Shown: positions 20,546 through 29,988, numbered from the stretch's first letter. The stretch: DNA of 64,000 bases from Barthelona sp. PCE (GCA_040285745.1 JAUFOR010000008.1:806001-870000), one strand, 5' to 3'. The notes: generated from the sequence alone by a model not told the origin. Numbers and translations are program-made.

Positions 20546-20874
20546 CGATACACAGAGCGCCTTGAGATGAGGTAATCGTCAATACACTGCAGAGATCCAT
20601 TACGGATACTATCAATAATAAACATAGAGTTGATAAAGTATGCTGATGGCATTTTCCCTCCTCTAAGGTACTCCTTAATGGATTTCTTGAGTATGACGTG
20701 GGTTACATCTCTATTCATAAACTGAGAAACAATCCCACCATGTGCTTCAATTAGTCTACGTGCTGCATATATAGTTAAGCTTGCTAGTTCATGCCCATGC
20801 TCAAATAAACCATCATTAATGAAGAAATTATGCCCTCTAAACAAGTTACTTATATGTATGGATTCATTATTCAT
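20542..20874 (-). CDS. Single-BRCT-domain protein
   Basis: The protein has 110 residues from the ATG at 20872-20874; the TTG before it is not needed. Nearly the whole protein is one BRCT domain: NLFRGHNFFIND as strand 1, then AARRLIEAHGGIVSQF (the helix 1 / GG turn), RDVTHVIL as strand 3, and FIIDSIRNGSLQCIDDYLI in place of the usual W-containing helix 3 (Ile replaces Trp). BRCT domains bind phosphoproteins or other BRCTs in DNA repair. Whether this is a stand-alone adaptor or a remnant of a ligase- or XRCC-type protein is open. It shares a 48-base divergent promoter with the AATF-like gene. Confidence 0.75.
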   Translation of the reverse strand: MNNESIHISNLFRGHNFFINDGLFEHGHELASLTIYAARRLIEAHGGIVSQFMNRDVTHVILKKSIKEYLRGGKMPSAYFINSMFIIDSIRNGSLQCIDDYLISRRSVYR

Positions 20875-20922
20875 CAATAAGGTTAGAATTGAAAATTCAT
20901 CCTCTTACATACATAAAAGCAC
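20875..20922. promoter_or_regulatory. 48-base divergent promoter, BRCT / AATF-like genes
   Basis: The two ATGs are only 48 bases apart. TTTTCAATTCTAACC (reverse) and ATTCATCCTCTTAC (forward) overlap in the middle, so both core promoters must fit in this space or inside the genes. Confidence 0.45.
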
Positions 20923-21678
20923 ATGAGTGACTCTGAATACGATTCTCACGATGACGTTGACGTCCTCATTTCAGAAGAAATGCAGCCAGTACATGAAGAA
21001 GAAATAGTTACAGATGAAATTCCTCGCGAAGTAATTTCAGGGCAAATTTCGGATCTCCAAGCACTGCTAAACACATCATTACTTGGATTTAACCAATTGA
21101 ACGTGTTGAATAACCTTCCTGATAGGAAAACTACAAAATTGCTTAATAAGCACAAAAACACACATGAAAACCTTCGAAGCAACTTGGAGATAACGATGGA
21201 AACGCTCAATTCTGCAGTTGAGCTGAACATGAAGGCTTTAGGCATGGATACAGAAAACCTTTCAATCAAAAAAATAAGTGAAGCGGAGGCTGCACTGGAA
21301 CACGTTAATGATACGGTTTTAGAGATGGCATTTAACTGTATTGAAGAGTTTGATCCACGATCAAAGACGACAGAAGTTTTTGATAACTCCCTCGTAGGAA
21401 GAATCAGTCATGATATGAAGAAACAAAAGGGTATGGCTCTTGAGAAGCTGTATATCCACCACACGAGAGAGCTAATGCAGCTATCAGAATCGACATCATC
21501 AGATTACGTGCGATTGAGGTCTTTGCAGAAGCAATTCTCAAAAAAGAAGGTGCACAAGAAGTCGAAGGATAAGGTTCTCAGTTTTGAAGTCATGAAACCA
21601 CTCGCTTTCTTTATGGTTGCCAATCCTAAACCTCTACCGGAATACGTTGATGGTTTATATTCATCATTATTCCAGTAA
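20923..21678 (+). CDS. AATF/Bfr2-like ribosome-biogenesis protein
   Basis: The protein has 251 residues: an acidic N-terminus (SDSEYDSHDDVDV), a helical centre, and a C-terminus resembling the TRAUB domain of AATF/Bfr2. That domain has a basic KKKVHKKSKDK stretch, then VLSFEVMKPLAFFM, then a terminal segment ending GLYSSLFQ, against the family pattern of a basic run, a VH-K-L-FM core and a final SLF. AATF/Bfr2 acts in the nucleolus in early 40S assembly (SSU processome). The match is by pattern only and the protein is shorter than usual (animal AATF is about 560 residues). Confidence 0.6.
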   Translation: MSDSEYDSHDDVDVLISEEMQPVHEEEIVTDEIPREVISGQISDLQALLNTSLLGFNQLNVLNNLPDRKTTKLLNKHKNTHENLRSNLEITMETLNSAVELNMKALGMDTENLSIKKISEAEAALEHVNDTVLEMAFNCIEEFDPRSKTTEVFDNSLVGRISHDMKKQKGMALEKLYIHHTRELMQLSESTSSDYVRLRSLQKQFSKKKVHKKSKDKVLSFEVMKPLAFFMVANPKPLPEYVDGLYSSLFQ

Positions 21679-21843
21679 TAAACGACAACAATTTTTTCAA
21701 TGGGAGCTCATCTTTACAGTTACCAATGGTCTGTAGCTTTATTATATTGTGTTTTGTGAAGAATCTGAGAGGAATTTTTGATTCTCATTTTGCACCCTGA
21801 TCAGTTCTTTTTTAAGGTCCAATTGGCAGAAACAGAACAATCA

Positions 21844-23127
21844 ATGGATGTTAAGAAGCGTGCAGAACTGTTAAACCATTACACGGCAAATTTTTTCAAA
21901 AAGCGTCATCAGCATGCAATCCAGGCCAATGTACTGTCCGAAAACATCACAGAAGCGTTGCGAAACAAGAACATTCCAGAGGAAGATATAGTAGAGCGAC
22001 GTAGGGAAATTCTTAAATCAACTGGCACTGCAGCTTTGCGTCGCCGCGGGTTGGAATTAGATGATTTTGAACGCCTTGAGCTCCTTGGCTCAGGGGGCTT
22101 TGGAGAAGTTACATTAGTGCGTTATAAAGAGACGGGGCGTCTTTATGCTCTTAAAAAAATTTCTAAACAACATGTTTTGAAACACAAGGACACGCTCTTT
22201 CACCTTTTGAATGAGCAACAGATTATGACCTTTAATTTAAGTGATCGCCTTGTTAAACTTTGGGGATCTTTTCAGGACGACGAATTTATATATTTTGTAA
22301 TGGATTTTATGCAAGGTGGTGACTTTATGACGCTTGTTTGGCAACGTCGCAGGTTCTCCGAAGAAGAAGCAAAGTTCTATGCAGCGGAAATCATTGTAGC
22401 GCTGCATGAACTCCATCAAAATGAATTCATACATCGTGATATCAAACCTGAGAATATTCTCATTCGTAAAGACGGTCACCTTGTCCTTGCAGACTTTGGT
22501 CTCAGTCATGTATCAAGCTCTAAACCAAGTGAGTTTGTTGAGATGCAGTTATCACAGATGGGACAGATGCCAGAACCCAGTGAGGAAGATCTTCGTCTGT
22601 GGCGTTACCGAATGCGTGCCAAGTCGAAGGTGGGAACCCCAGACTTTGCTGCCCCAGAGTTGCTTACCAACCGCTCTCCCAAGTACGATCACGCCGTTGA
22701 CTTTTGGTCTCTGGGTATCATTATCTATTTAATGGTTTACGGTTTCCTGCCTTTCAGGGGCCGTTCCAAGCAGGAGCTTCTCAATCGTATTGTTAATTAT
22801 CGTTTAGAATTGAATTTTCCTTCACGTTACAGGATCTCTCCAGAATTACGTGATCTTATTAGTAATCTTCTTAAGGGACAGCGTAACCGTCTCGGAAGGA
22901 AGAATATCAACGAGATTTTTGACCACCCTTGGTTTGAAGGTATTGATTGGGAGAATTTGCATAACATGACACCTCCACATGTTCCTGAGTTTGAAAGCGA
23001 GACGGATGTATCGAGGTTTAAGGATGTGCTCGAGTATAATGCCCCGATCAGGGACCATACTTTGGATTTGAGAGAGTTTGACAGTGTATTTAATTTGTAC
23101 ACTTTCAACGAGATTCCAAGAGAGTAA
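21844..23127 (+). CDS. NDR/LATS-type AGC protein kinase
   Basis: The protein has 427 residues from the ATG at 21844. The open frame upstream to 21778 has no ATG. An N-terminal helical region (about 1-70) corresponds to the Mob-binding segment. The kinase domain follows: glycine loop GSGGFGEV (about 81-88), ATP-site Lys in YALKKI (about 102), HRDIKPEN (about 197) and DFG (about 216). An insert of about 40 residues between DFG and the T-loop is typical of NDR kinases. The T-loop is KVGTPDFAAPE, where TPDYIAPE is usual. The hydrophobic motif FNLYTF (about 416) is intact. NDR kinases with Mob partners control cell polarity and mitotic exit. Confidence 0.92.
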   Translation: MDVKKRAELLNHYTANFFKKRHQHAIQANVLSENITEALRNKNIPEEDIVERRREILKSTGTAALRRRGLELDDFERLELLGSGGFGEVTLVRYKETGRLYALKKISKQHVLKHKDTLFHLLNEQQIMTFNLSDRLVKLWGSFQDDEFIYFVMDFMQGGDFMTLVWQRRRFSEEEAKFYAAEIIVALHELHQNEFIHRDIKPENILIRKDGHLVLADFGLSHVSSSKPSEFVEMQLSQMGQMPEPSEEDLRLWRYRMRAKSKVGTPDFAAPELLTNRSPKYDHAVDFWSLGIIIYLMVYGFLPFRGRSKQELLNRIVNYRLELNFPSRYRISPELRDLISNLLKGQRNRLGRKNINEIFDHPWFEGIDWENLHNMTPPHVPEFESETDVSRFKDVLEYNAPIRDHTLDLREFDSVFNLYTFNEIPRE

Positions 23128-23389
23128 ATGATGTTTTTTTGTTTATTTGACATTGATCAGTGGTTACTACAGTGAAACATTATCATTGAATTGAACAAAA
23201 ACAGCTATTCCCATTGAAGATAATTGAGCTAGATTGAAGCTCAGTTTATAACTTGGCAACTCAACTTTACACAGGCGAAAAATTAGTAATGTGGACCAAT
23301 GAGCCACAAAGTTATTGAAATAAGAACCTTAAAGTATTGTTTTGTGTTTTTTTACCCATTCAACGGTTTTTACATTTTAACACGTTATA

Positions 23390-23821
23390 ATGTCATTTTC
23401 TTACTGTGATCACCCGGCTGATATTCAGATCACTACACCCGAAGCTACATGCATTGAAGAGTCTATTTGTGGTCTCCTTTTGGGTATGTACAACGTTATG
23501 ACACCAATTGAGCATGTGGATCCAACCCAAAAGTTCGAAATAGAGGCTGAGGGAGATGATTTATACGATTTAATATACAACATTATGGATGAAGCCCTCT
23601 TTACATTTGATTGTGATCTGCTTGTTGGCTCAAGAGCTCGTGTTCTTGATATACAGTGTCCAAAAGAGGGTAGATTCAGTATTAAGGTCGAGCTTGAGGG
23701 TGAAGTTTTTGATTTAGACAAGCATGAACAGGGAACTGAAGTTAAAGCAATTACAAAGAGTGCTTTAAGAGTAGTGGAAAGCGAAGAGAGCTGCATTGCG
23801 TGGGTCATTATTGATATATGA
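23390..23821 (+). CDS. Archease (RtcB ligase activator)
   Basis: The protein has 143 residues, full length for the family. It begins MSFSYCDHPADIQI (the CDHPAD equivalent of the conserved DHTAD calcium/metal motif) and has the GDDLYDLIYNIMDEALF helix. It ends with KHEQGTEVKAITKSAL and a terminal VIIDI, all archease hallmarks. Archease accelerates guanylylation of the RNA ligase RtcB during tRNA splicing. Presence here implies an RtcB-type tRNA ligation pathway; RtcB itself is not in the window. It sits 186 bases upstream of an RNA helicase gene in the same orientation. Confidence 0.93.
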   Translation: MSFSYCDHPADIQITTPEATCIEESICGLLLGMYNVMTPIEHVDPTQKFEIEAEGDDLYDLIYNIMDEALFTFDCDLLVGSRARVLDIQCPKEGRFSIKVELEGEVFDLDKHEQGTEVKAITKSALRVVESEESCIAWVIIDI

Positions 23822-24007
23822 TCATTGAATGTTAGTGTTCCTGATAAAAATGATCTCCTGTTTTTAGAGATAAAATGGTGCCGGCACTTTTTGTTTCCTA
23901 ACTCTGAGTGCTTCTTAGTAAATATAATTACGAGAACATGTGTTATCTCTGAGGAAGATCGTGAAGAAAACACTAGAACTCATGAATCAATTTTTCAACC
24001 CTTTGCA

Positions 24008-25870
24008 ATGAGCGACGACGAATTTGAACTTGATTTGGACTTTTCCAGAGACAGAAAACGCACTCAGACAGAGGACGCTGCCAAATCACAAAAAACAGAA
24101 GAAAATTCTGACGATATTAGGGTATTTCCTTCGCAATATGGTTTGAAGGAGTTGGCACAGATGCATCACAGGGTCAAGCACGCAGTTTCATTTAAGAAAC
24201 AGGAGATTGAAGATCTATTCGGAACATTGACTGATTTTTCTCAGCTTGAAGGCGTAGAAGGCACTGTTCTACGAACAATCACGGACGTATTCGGGTTCGA
24301 ACGTCCTACTCTAGTACAATCTAAGTCATTAGCGCACGTTGTGATGGGGAAAGATGTTCTTATCAGAGCAGCAACGGGTTCTGGAAAGACTCTTGCATAT
24401 CTACTTCCTATTCTCTTGCACATGCTGTCCCTGCGTAAGAAGGACCCTACATTTAACAGGAGTAACGGTATCAATGCTGTAATTGTAGCACCAACTCGCG
24501 AGCTTGTCATTCAGATCAATGATGAGTTTACAAAGTTGAGCAGAAACTTCCCCTTCATTGTATCCGGCAATATTATTGGCGGTGAGTCGAAGAAATCACA
24601 AAAAGCAAAACTCAGAAAGGGGCTAAATGTCCTGGTGGGAACACCCGGCCGATTGCTGGATCATCTTACGACAACAGAAGCTGCCAAGAACGCACTGGCG
24701 AACGTAGAGATGTTTGTCATCGATGAAGCAGACAAAACACTTATAATGAACCTGGGCAACTCGGTAAAGGCTGCCTACACAACGATTTTGAATGCTACTC
24801 GCGTGCAACCTCAGGTGGTCATGTGTTCAGCCACACTACAGGACGATGTTACAGAGCTGGCTACAGAACTTCTGAGGGATAACTCAGTATGGGTGAAAAC
24901 GAACGAGGATATCAGCACCTTTTCTGTGCCAGATAGCTTAGTCCAGTATTACACAATGGTTCCTGCCAAGTCTCGCCTTCCAGCGCTCATGGGGTTGGTG
25001 CTGTGGAAGCACACACATCCTGCTCGTGGAATAATATACGTAACCACATGCGCAGAGGTTGACTTTCTCATCAGCATGCTAATGATTGCTCCTACCCCAG
25101 CCAAGAATAGAACGAGCGCCAAAGTACGACTTCCTCCGCTATTCCACGGTGTTACATTCATAGGAATGCACGGTAATATGTCGCAAGAGGAAAGAAATGA
25201 TGCTTTCAAATTATTCAAGAAGAACCAAAACTCAGTACTTGTGTGCACCGATGTTGCTGCCCGTGGCCTGGACTTCTCAGAGGTACAGTACGTGTGTCAG
25301 TATGATCTTCCATCATCTGCAGCTGATTACGTGCATCGTATTGGAAGAACTGCTCGTGCTGGCAATAAGGGTGACAGTTACATCTTTTTACAGCCTCAGG
25401 AATACAAAATGTTGGAGTATCTTGGCAGTCAAGGTTTGGAGTTGTTCCAACTTGAATTAAATGTTCTTTTTCAACGCCTTACAAAGCTTATTGGTCTCAC
25501 AAATGATGCAATGACACTCACAGGCATCCTTTACGGTGCTCTTATGAGACGAATCGACGAGATTGAAAAAGATAAAGGAAAAAGCGAAACAACTATTCCT
25601 CAAATGGGAAGAGAAGCATTTTTTGCTTACGTAAAGGCATATAAGAACTTATCTCGTGAGCTTAAGAAGTATGTCAATTTTAAGAATCTTCATTTGGGTC
25701 ATCTTTGCAAAAGTTTTTGTTTGAGTGAGACGCCTAAACAAATTGGAAGTGCATTGAGATCTAAACATCATCCACAGGCAGCAAAGGGATCAGATAAGAA
25801 GAGAGCACCCAAAAAACAGAAGGAGAAAAAAATTGCACCTAGATGGAGACCTCGTAAGCAACGTCGTTGA
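24008..25870 (+). CDS. DEAD-box RNA helicase, Dbp7/DDX31-like
   Basis: The protein has 620 residues from the ATG at 24008; the upstream open frame lacks an ATG. Motifs in order: Q-motif region TLVQSKSL, Walker A AATGSGKT (about 120), PTRELV, GTPGR, DEAD (about 237), SAT (about 273), the ARGLDF region and HRIGRTAR (about 443). After the RecA domains comes a DUF4217-type segment (about 528-584: REAFFAYVKAYKNLS, LHLGHLCKSFCL) and a Lys/Arg-rich tail. This layout matches nucleolar helicases for the 60S subunit, best Dbp7/DDX31. Its stop TGA (25868-25870) abuts the TGA of the convergent BuGZ-like gene. Confidence 0.9.
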   Translation: MSDDEFELDLDFSRDRKRTQTEDAAKSQKTEENSDDIRVFPSQYGLKELAQMHHRVKHAVSFKKQEIEDLFGTLTDFSQLEGVEGTVLRTITDVFGFERPTLVQSKSLAHVVMGKDVLIRAATGSGKTLAYLLPILLHMLSLRKKDPTFNRSNGINAVIVAPTRELVIQINDEFTKLSRNFPFIVSGNIIGGESKKSQKAKLRKGLNVLVGTPGRLLDHLTTTEAAKNALANVEMFVIDEADKTLIMNLGNSVKAAYTTILNATRVQPQVVMCSATLQDDVTELATELLRDNSVWVKTNEDISTFSVPDSLVQYYTMVPAKSRLPALMGLVLWKHTHPARGIIYVTTCAEVDFLISMLMIAPTPAKNRTSAKVRLPPLFHGVTFIGMHGNMSQEERNDAFKLFKKNQNSVLVCTDVAARGLDFSEVQYVCQYDLPSSAADYVHRIGRTARAGNKGDSYIFLQPQEYKMLEYLGSQGLELFQLELNVLFQRLTKLIGLTNDAMTLTGILYGALMRRIDEIEKDKGKSETTIPQMGREAFFAYVKAYKNLSRELKKYVNFKNLHLGHLCKSFCLSETPKQIGSALRSKHHPQAAKGSDKKRAPKKQKEKKIAPRWRPRKQRR

Positions 25871-26329
25871 TCACTGAAGATATTTTCTATATTTAGGGAG
25901 TAACAGGCGTTTCTCTTCGAAAGATTTGTTCTCGTCATCATGTTTCAATAACGTTTTGGCCACAAGATTAAACGTTGGAAGAATAATTGGTTTTTTCTTC
26001 TTTTCAAAGTTATTTTTAAGTAAACGCATTGGTATCCCAACCATTCCGTACACTCTTACAGACGGGTCTGAACGAGATTTTGCTGAATGAGGAATATATC
26101 GTAACTCTTGGTTGTGGCGCTCCAACATGTGGGATTCAAGATCGTTTATACTCTTTCCTATGTGATTGCATGGGATTGATGTCCCATTACGTTTGAATCT
26201 CCGACAGGGACATGAAAAATGACGAATTCGTTGATGTGTAATTAGTATAGCTTCATTTTGAAACGTTCTCATACAGTAATAACACTGTACTTGCTCCTTA
26301 TTAACCTTCTTCTTTCGTTTTTTGCCCAT
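25871..26329 (-). CDS. BuGZ/ZNF207-like C2H2 zinc-finger protein
   Basis: The protein has 152 residues. It starts MGKKRKKKVNKEQVQCYYC; the first C2H2 finger is CYYC...HQRIRH. A second, atypical finger follows (CPCRRF, then SHMLERH). The family-specific YGMVGIPMRLL segment comes next, equivalent to the conserved YGMEGIP of BuGZ/ZNF207. BuGZ binds microtubules and loads Bub3 at kinetochores in animals and plants. The long Pro-rich region and a GLEBS Bub3-binding motif are not seen, so the Bub3 function cannot be inferred. Only 40 bases separate its start from the next gene's stop; they include TTCATTTTTTTC before the ATG. Confidence 0.82.
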   Translation of the reverse strand: MGKKRKKKVNKEQVQCYYCMRTFQNEAILITHQRIRHFSCPCRRFKRNGTSIPCNHIGKSINDLESHMLERHNQELRYIPHSAKSRSDPSVRVYGMVGIPMRLLKNNFEKKKKPIILPTFNLVAKTLLKHDDENKSFEEKRLLLPKYRKYLQ

Positions 26330-26369
26330 GAAAAAAATGAATTAAGGAAAAAAATCTTTTACAATTGGA

Positions 26370-28358
26370 TTAACGTTGACTGCGAACTGAATTGTAGTTT
26401 TTATGAGATGAACTGATACTCTGTGATACAAGGGTGGGGATTGGAACTTTGATATGCACTCTGGTACCTAAATCCGGACCAGATTCTATATTGAAAATTC
26501 CTGAAAACATTTTGGTTACCGTCACAGCCTTTGATAGACCAAAACCAGAACCGAAGCTACGTACTTTGTTGACTGATTCTGTTTTAACACCGTAACTAGC
26601 GAGATCCTTAAGTACATCCTGATCAGGGAATCCAACTCCCTTGTCCTCTACAATAATGTGGAGGTTATGGACACTCAACGCAACACGGACAAAAATCGTG
26701 GAGCTTGGAGGAGAATACTTACGGCTGTTAGCAACGAGATCACGAACAACATCAGAAAAAACGGGGGGCATCAGAATTTCGCTAACATGATGCCTATAAC
26801 CAAATACAATTTGTAGAAGGTGCTTTCTACCTTCATAAGAATCGTACTTCAACTTGTCCAAGAAAAGACCGAGACCAGATCCTGTTAACATTGAATTGCG
26901 TGTGACTGCTTCTGTCCAATCAGCGAAAGAGTTATGGAATTCGCTGTAGGGAATTTTCAACCACTGCTCAGGTGCACGGACACGCACTATGAGCTCAGAA
27001 GCACGGTCATTCAACGATTTAAGGATGTTATCGTTCAACAAACCAACAAGTTCAGAAATTTTTTCATTCTCAGTGTTGGAGGCACTAACATTATTGATCA
27101 ATTCAAGGGACTCAGCCTTGACGATCTCAACAAGAGATTCTGTTGATTTCAGTTGATTAAGTACCTCATCACTGCTAATATTAAGTGCTTCCTGGTAAGC
27201 AGCAACCTGTGAGCAAGATCTAGGGAAAATATCGGCCTTGATCTCCTCAGCGGTCTTTGACGTTAACTCAGCAAAGGCACCACATATTGTATCAATCAAT
27301 CTACCAACAATGTTAATAACGTTAACGATTGAGTGGAAATCAATCTTTATACGCTGCTCATTGGTAAAATCTGGCATCTCCAGCTCAAGAGACTTGCGCA
27401 GGAGCAGCACAAGGTTGGAACTTACCTTCAAAATACTGTCCATCTCATCTTCTTCGACGGTGACGGGAGCACGGTGCATGAGCGGGTCTTCCCCTGAATT
27501 GGTTAACCACGGGTGCTGGATGAGGTCATCCACGTTGAACCTGTCTTCGGGGGAGCGGCGAAGCATTCCGATTAGAAGAGAGCAAGCGGGATGTTTGACG
27601 AAATGTTTGGGAATGTCGATAGGCTTACTAAGAATCTCATTAAACAGTGTTCCGACGTCCTTGGCCTGGAACGGGGGCTTTCCGTGGAGTAATTGATAGA
27701 AAACAACACCAAGGGCCCATACATCCAGAGCAGCACCCTTCAGCACTGGAAGATTAGGAGCGTTCGATCCGTATCTTCTTCTTTGCAGGTAGTATCTCAC
27801 AGCCTCTGGGGCGATCGTGAGCGGTGTTCCGGCAACAGATTTGATATTGTCAATGTCAGAATCAACAGAAAGACCAAAATCGATCAAGTATAGCTGCCCC
27901 GTCTCTGTCAGAAGAATATTATCAGCCTTGATGTCTCTATGCGCGACCCCAGAGCTGTGGATGAAATGCAGAGTCGAAACTAGATCACGCATGAAAAGTC
28001 GAACGGCTTCAATAGAATGGGGTTGGGTACTAGCATTCTGAACGAATAAAGGACGTCCGTTCTCAATGTGCTCAAAGACAAGCACAATTGATGGGTCATC
28101 TGTATGTGATAAATCGAGTGCTTCATAAAACTTGGGAATATGCGGATGATTGTCGGAAAGCTTGCTCATAATAGCAATCTCTCTTTTTGCCGTAGGCGGA
28201 ATCACTCCATTTTTCTTTAGAGTGATCTTTTTCAAGGCATATTCTTTTGATGTGTCTTCTGGATCATAGCAACGGTAAACTGTTGCTTGTGACCCTGATC
28301 CAATCACTTCTTGGACCACATATTGAGCAAAAGTTTGACTTTGGTTGACGCGGGACAT
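26370..28358 (-). CDS. CaMKK-like Ser/Thr kinase fused to a histidine-kinase-type ATPase domain
   Basis: The protein has 662 residues from the ATG at 28356-28358. Residues 13-300 are a complete Ser/Thr kinase: GSGSQATVY loop (about 20), YALKK (about 40), HRDIKADN (about 137), DFG (about 160), GTPLTIAPE and LDVWALGV. It is nearest to the CaMKK/LKB1-kinase group. A helical linker (about 320-530) contains KIDFHSIVNVIN, which could be a degenerate dimerisation/His helix. The C-terminus is a GHKL ATPase of histidine-kinase type: N-box RDLVANSRKY (about 536), G1 EDKGVGFP (about 570), G2 FGSGFGLS (about 600). No receiver domain follows. It is plausibly a hybrid signalling kinase; the substrates are unknown. 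Confidence 0.88.
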   Translation of the reverse strand: MSRVNQSQTFAQYVVQEVIGSGSQATVYRCYDPEDTSKEYALKKITLKKNGVIPPTAKREIAIMSKLSDNHPHIPKFYEALDLSHTDDPSIVLVFEHIENGRPLFVQNASTQPHSIEAVRLFMRDLVSTLHFIHSSGVAHRDIKADNILLTETGQLYLIDFGLSVDSDIDNIKSVAGTPLTIAPEAVRYYLQRRRYGSNAPNLPVLKGAALDVWALGVVFYQLLHGKPPFQAKDVGTLFNEILSKPIDIPKHFVKHPACSLLIGMLRRSPEDRFNVDDLIQHPWLTNSGEDPLMHRAPVTVEEDEMDSILKVSSNLVLLLRKSLELEMPDFTNEQRIKIDFHSIVNVINIVGRLIDTICGAFAELTSKTAEEIKADIFPRSCSQVAAYQEALNISSDEVLNQLKSTESLVEIVKAESLELINNVSASNTENEKISELVGLLNDNILKSLNDRASELIVRVRAPEQWLKIPYSEFHNSFADWTEAVTRNSMLTGSGLGLFLDKLKYDSYEGRKHLLQIVFGYRHHVSEILMPPVFSDVVRDLVANSRKYSPPSSTIFVRVALSVHNLHIIVEDKGVGFPDQDVLKDLASYGVKTESVNKVRSFGSGFGLSKAVTVTKMFSGIFNIESGPDLGTRVHIKVPIPTLVSQSISSSHKNYNSVRSQR

Positions 28359-28407
28359 AGAAAAGCAAAAAGTAACAAAAAGCAAGTTTATTTATACCTC
28401 TATTTAC

Positions 28408-29988
28408 TTACATTGTCATTGATCGTGCAAGAAAGCATGTCTGTTTATCAAATCCGGGTGATTCTTTGAAGGGTTGATTGAAAAACAATGAAAGTGCACC
28501 TACATCCTTTAACATTGCGTTTTCATCCTCTATACCATCCAAGCCATCAACACACAGCCTTAGGAATGTGTAATCCATACTTTCTTTATCAACAAAACTC
28601 GCCAACAACTCTTGCAATTCTTGCTCAAGGAAGAACAGCACACGTGCATCAATGAGAATGTTCATATCGCTCAGTGAAGCCGTTATCTTGTGCAGTACGT
28701 TGAGAATATTAAAACTAAGTATTTGAGAACTGTCGAGATTTGTGTGAGAGTGCGATCTTTTACCTATTGTACTGAATTTTGACTGTTCTACTGCGATTCT
28801 CAGTGCTTTTCTCAACAAAAAGTCCATCATTATATTTAAACTGGGATTATCATTGTTATGGAACAGAGAGTAACGCTTCTTCATATACTGTGATTGAGGA
28901 TATTGTCCTAGAGCTATGAAATCTAATATATCGCTCACAAAATACACCAAACAGATGCTTCGTCTGATCAAATCTGATGAAAACATCGAATCATTATGAT
29001 TGAAATTGTCAAGCAATTTCTGAATGATTTTTTGCTTTAATTCCTTTGCAGGAAACTTAAACCCACGCACGTCCTTCAAAGCAGCACATAATATGTCGAA
29101 TAAATGATAGGTAATAGTATCTAGCCTTATAAATGAAAATTTTTGACTTGTCAGACAAAATTGAACTCCTTCAATAATTTCTATCCCTTCAAGCAACTTC
29201 ATCTCATACATAATCGATATCTCAATCATCCTAAATAATGATTCATGAGGCATAATATCAACTAGCACTTGTAGTACCTCCAACAACATGTCAGTACTGT
29301 AATTTGCGTTATCCATTGAATAACAGCCAATATACGAAAGTACTAACACAGAAATATTAAGCTGAATCAGTGAAGTTGATTTAAGAAAAGTCAGAAAAGA
29401 AAAAAAAGTATGTGTATTAATAATTTGTTGCATATTATCAATGAAATATGCATTTAAATCATTCTGTAAATCAGAATTTTCAATAAAAAAATCAAGAAAT
29501 TGTATATTTAAAGTTTTTAAAGTTGCTGAGAGAACTGAGTTTCTGAAGTAACGGTTCAACCAATATATGTCATTATTACTCTCTATCTCGTTCTGGTTCG
29601 CTCGAAGGTATGTATGTAATGCTGAAAATGATGTGTAAGAGGGGTCTTGCTGAATTTGTTCAAAAAATTGATGCAACATTCCAGCAGTTTCGTAATTATA
29701 CTCCTGTTGTGTTTCCCTCACGCAATGTTCCGAAGTGGTGAATGCTTCATCCCTAAATTGCTCCATTGAATCCAAAAATTGAATAGAAAATTCATGTACA
29801 TGCCCCAAAAGCTCTATTGACTTAACCAACTGGCCATAGTGGGCTCCAATGTTGACTTCAAGGTTTGAGCTGAGTATAACTTTCTTGTTCTGCAGTGCTT
29901 CAATGGATTGATCCAATCTAATATTTGCTTCACAGCATTGAAGTACTTCTGGCAGAAACCTATCGCTCCCTGATGATTTCTTGGACAT
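28408..29988 (-). CDS. Large helical protein, possible CATCHR-type tethering subunit
   Basis: The protein has 526 residues from the ATG at 29986-29988 (MSKKSSGSDRF); a further ATG at 30039 would add 17 hydrophobic residues and is less likely. The N-terminal 90 residues are a coiled coil (LDQSIEALQNKKVIL, LVKSIELLGHVHEF), as in COG, exocyst and GARP subunits. The rest is all-helical and rich in Leu, Ile and Phe with no membrane segments. The tether-complex idea rests on layout only. It is divergent from the next gene, sharing 89 bases. Confidence 0.6.
   Translation of the reverse strand: MSKKSSGSDRFLPEVLQCCEANIRLDQSIEALQNKKVILSSNLEVNIGAHYGQLVKSIELLGHVHEFSIQFLDSMEQFRDEAFTTSEHCVRETQQEYNYETAGMLHQFFEQIQQDPSYTSFSALHTYLRANQNEIESNNDIYWLNRYFRNSVLSATLKTLNIQFLDFFIENSDLQNDLNAYFIDNMQQIINTHTFFSFLTFLKSTSLIQLNISVLVLSYIGCYSMDNANYSTDMLLEVLQVLVDIMPHESLFRMIEISIMYEMKLLEGIEIIEGVQFCLTSQKFSFIRLDTITYHLFDILCAALKDVRGFKFPAKELKQKIIQKLLDNFNHNDSMFSSDLIRRSICLVYFVSDILDFIALGQYPQSQYMKKRYSLFHNNDNPSLNIMMDFLLRKALRIAVEQSKFSTIGKRSHSHTNLDSSQILSFNILNVLHKITASLSDMNILIDARVLFFLEQELQELLASFVDKESMDYTFLRLCVDGLDGIEDENAMLKDVGALSLFFNQPFKESPGFDKQTCFLARSMTM

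Noticed and set aside
24292-24305. GGGTTCGAA, a tRNA T-loop-like sequence
   Set aside because: It lies inside the helicase coding sequence and no matching acceptor or anticodon stems surround it; no tRNA was found in the window.
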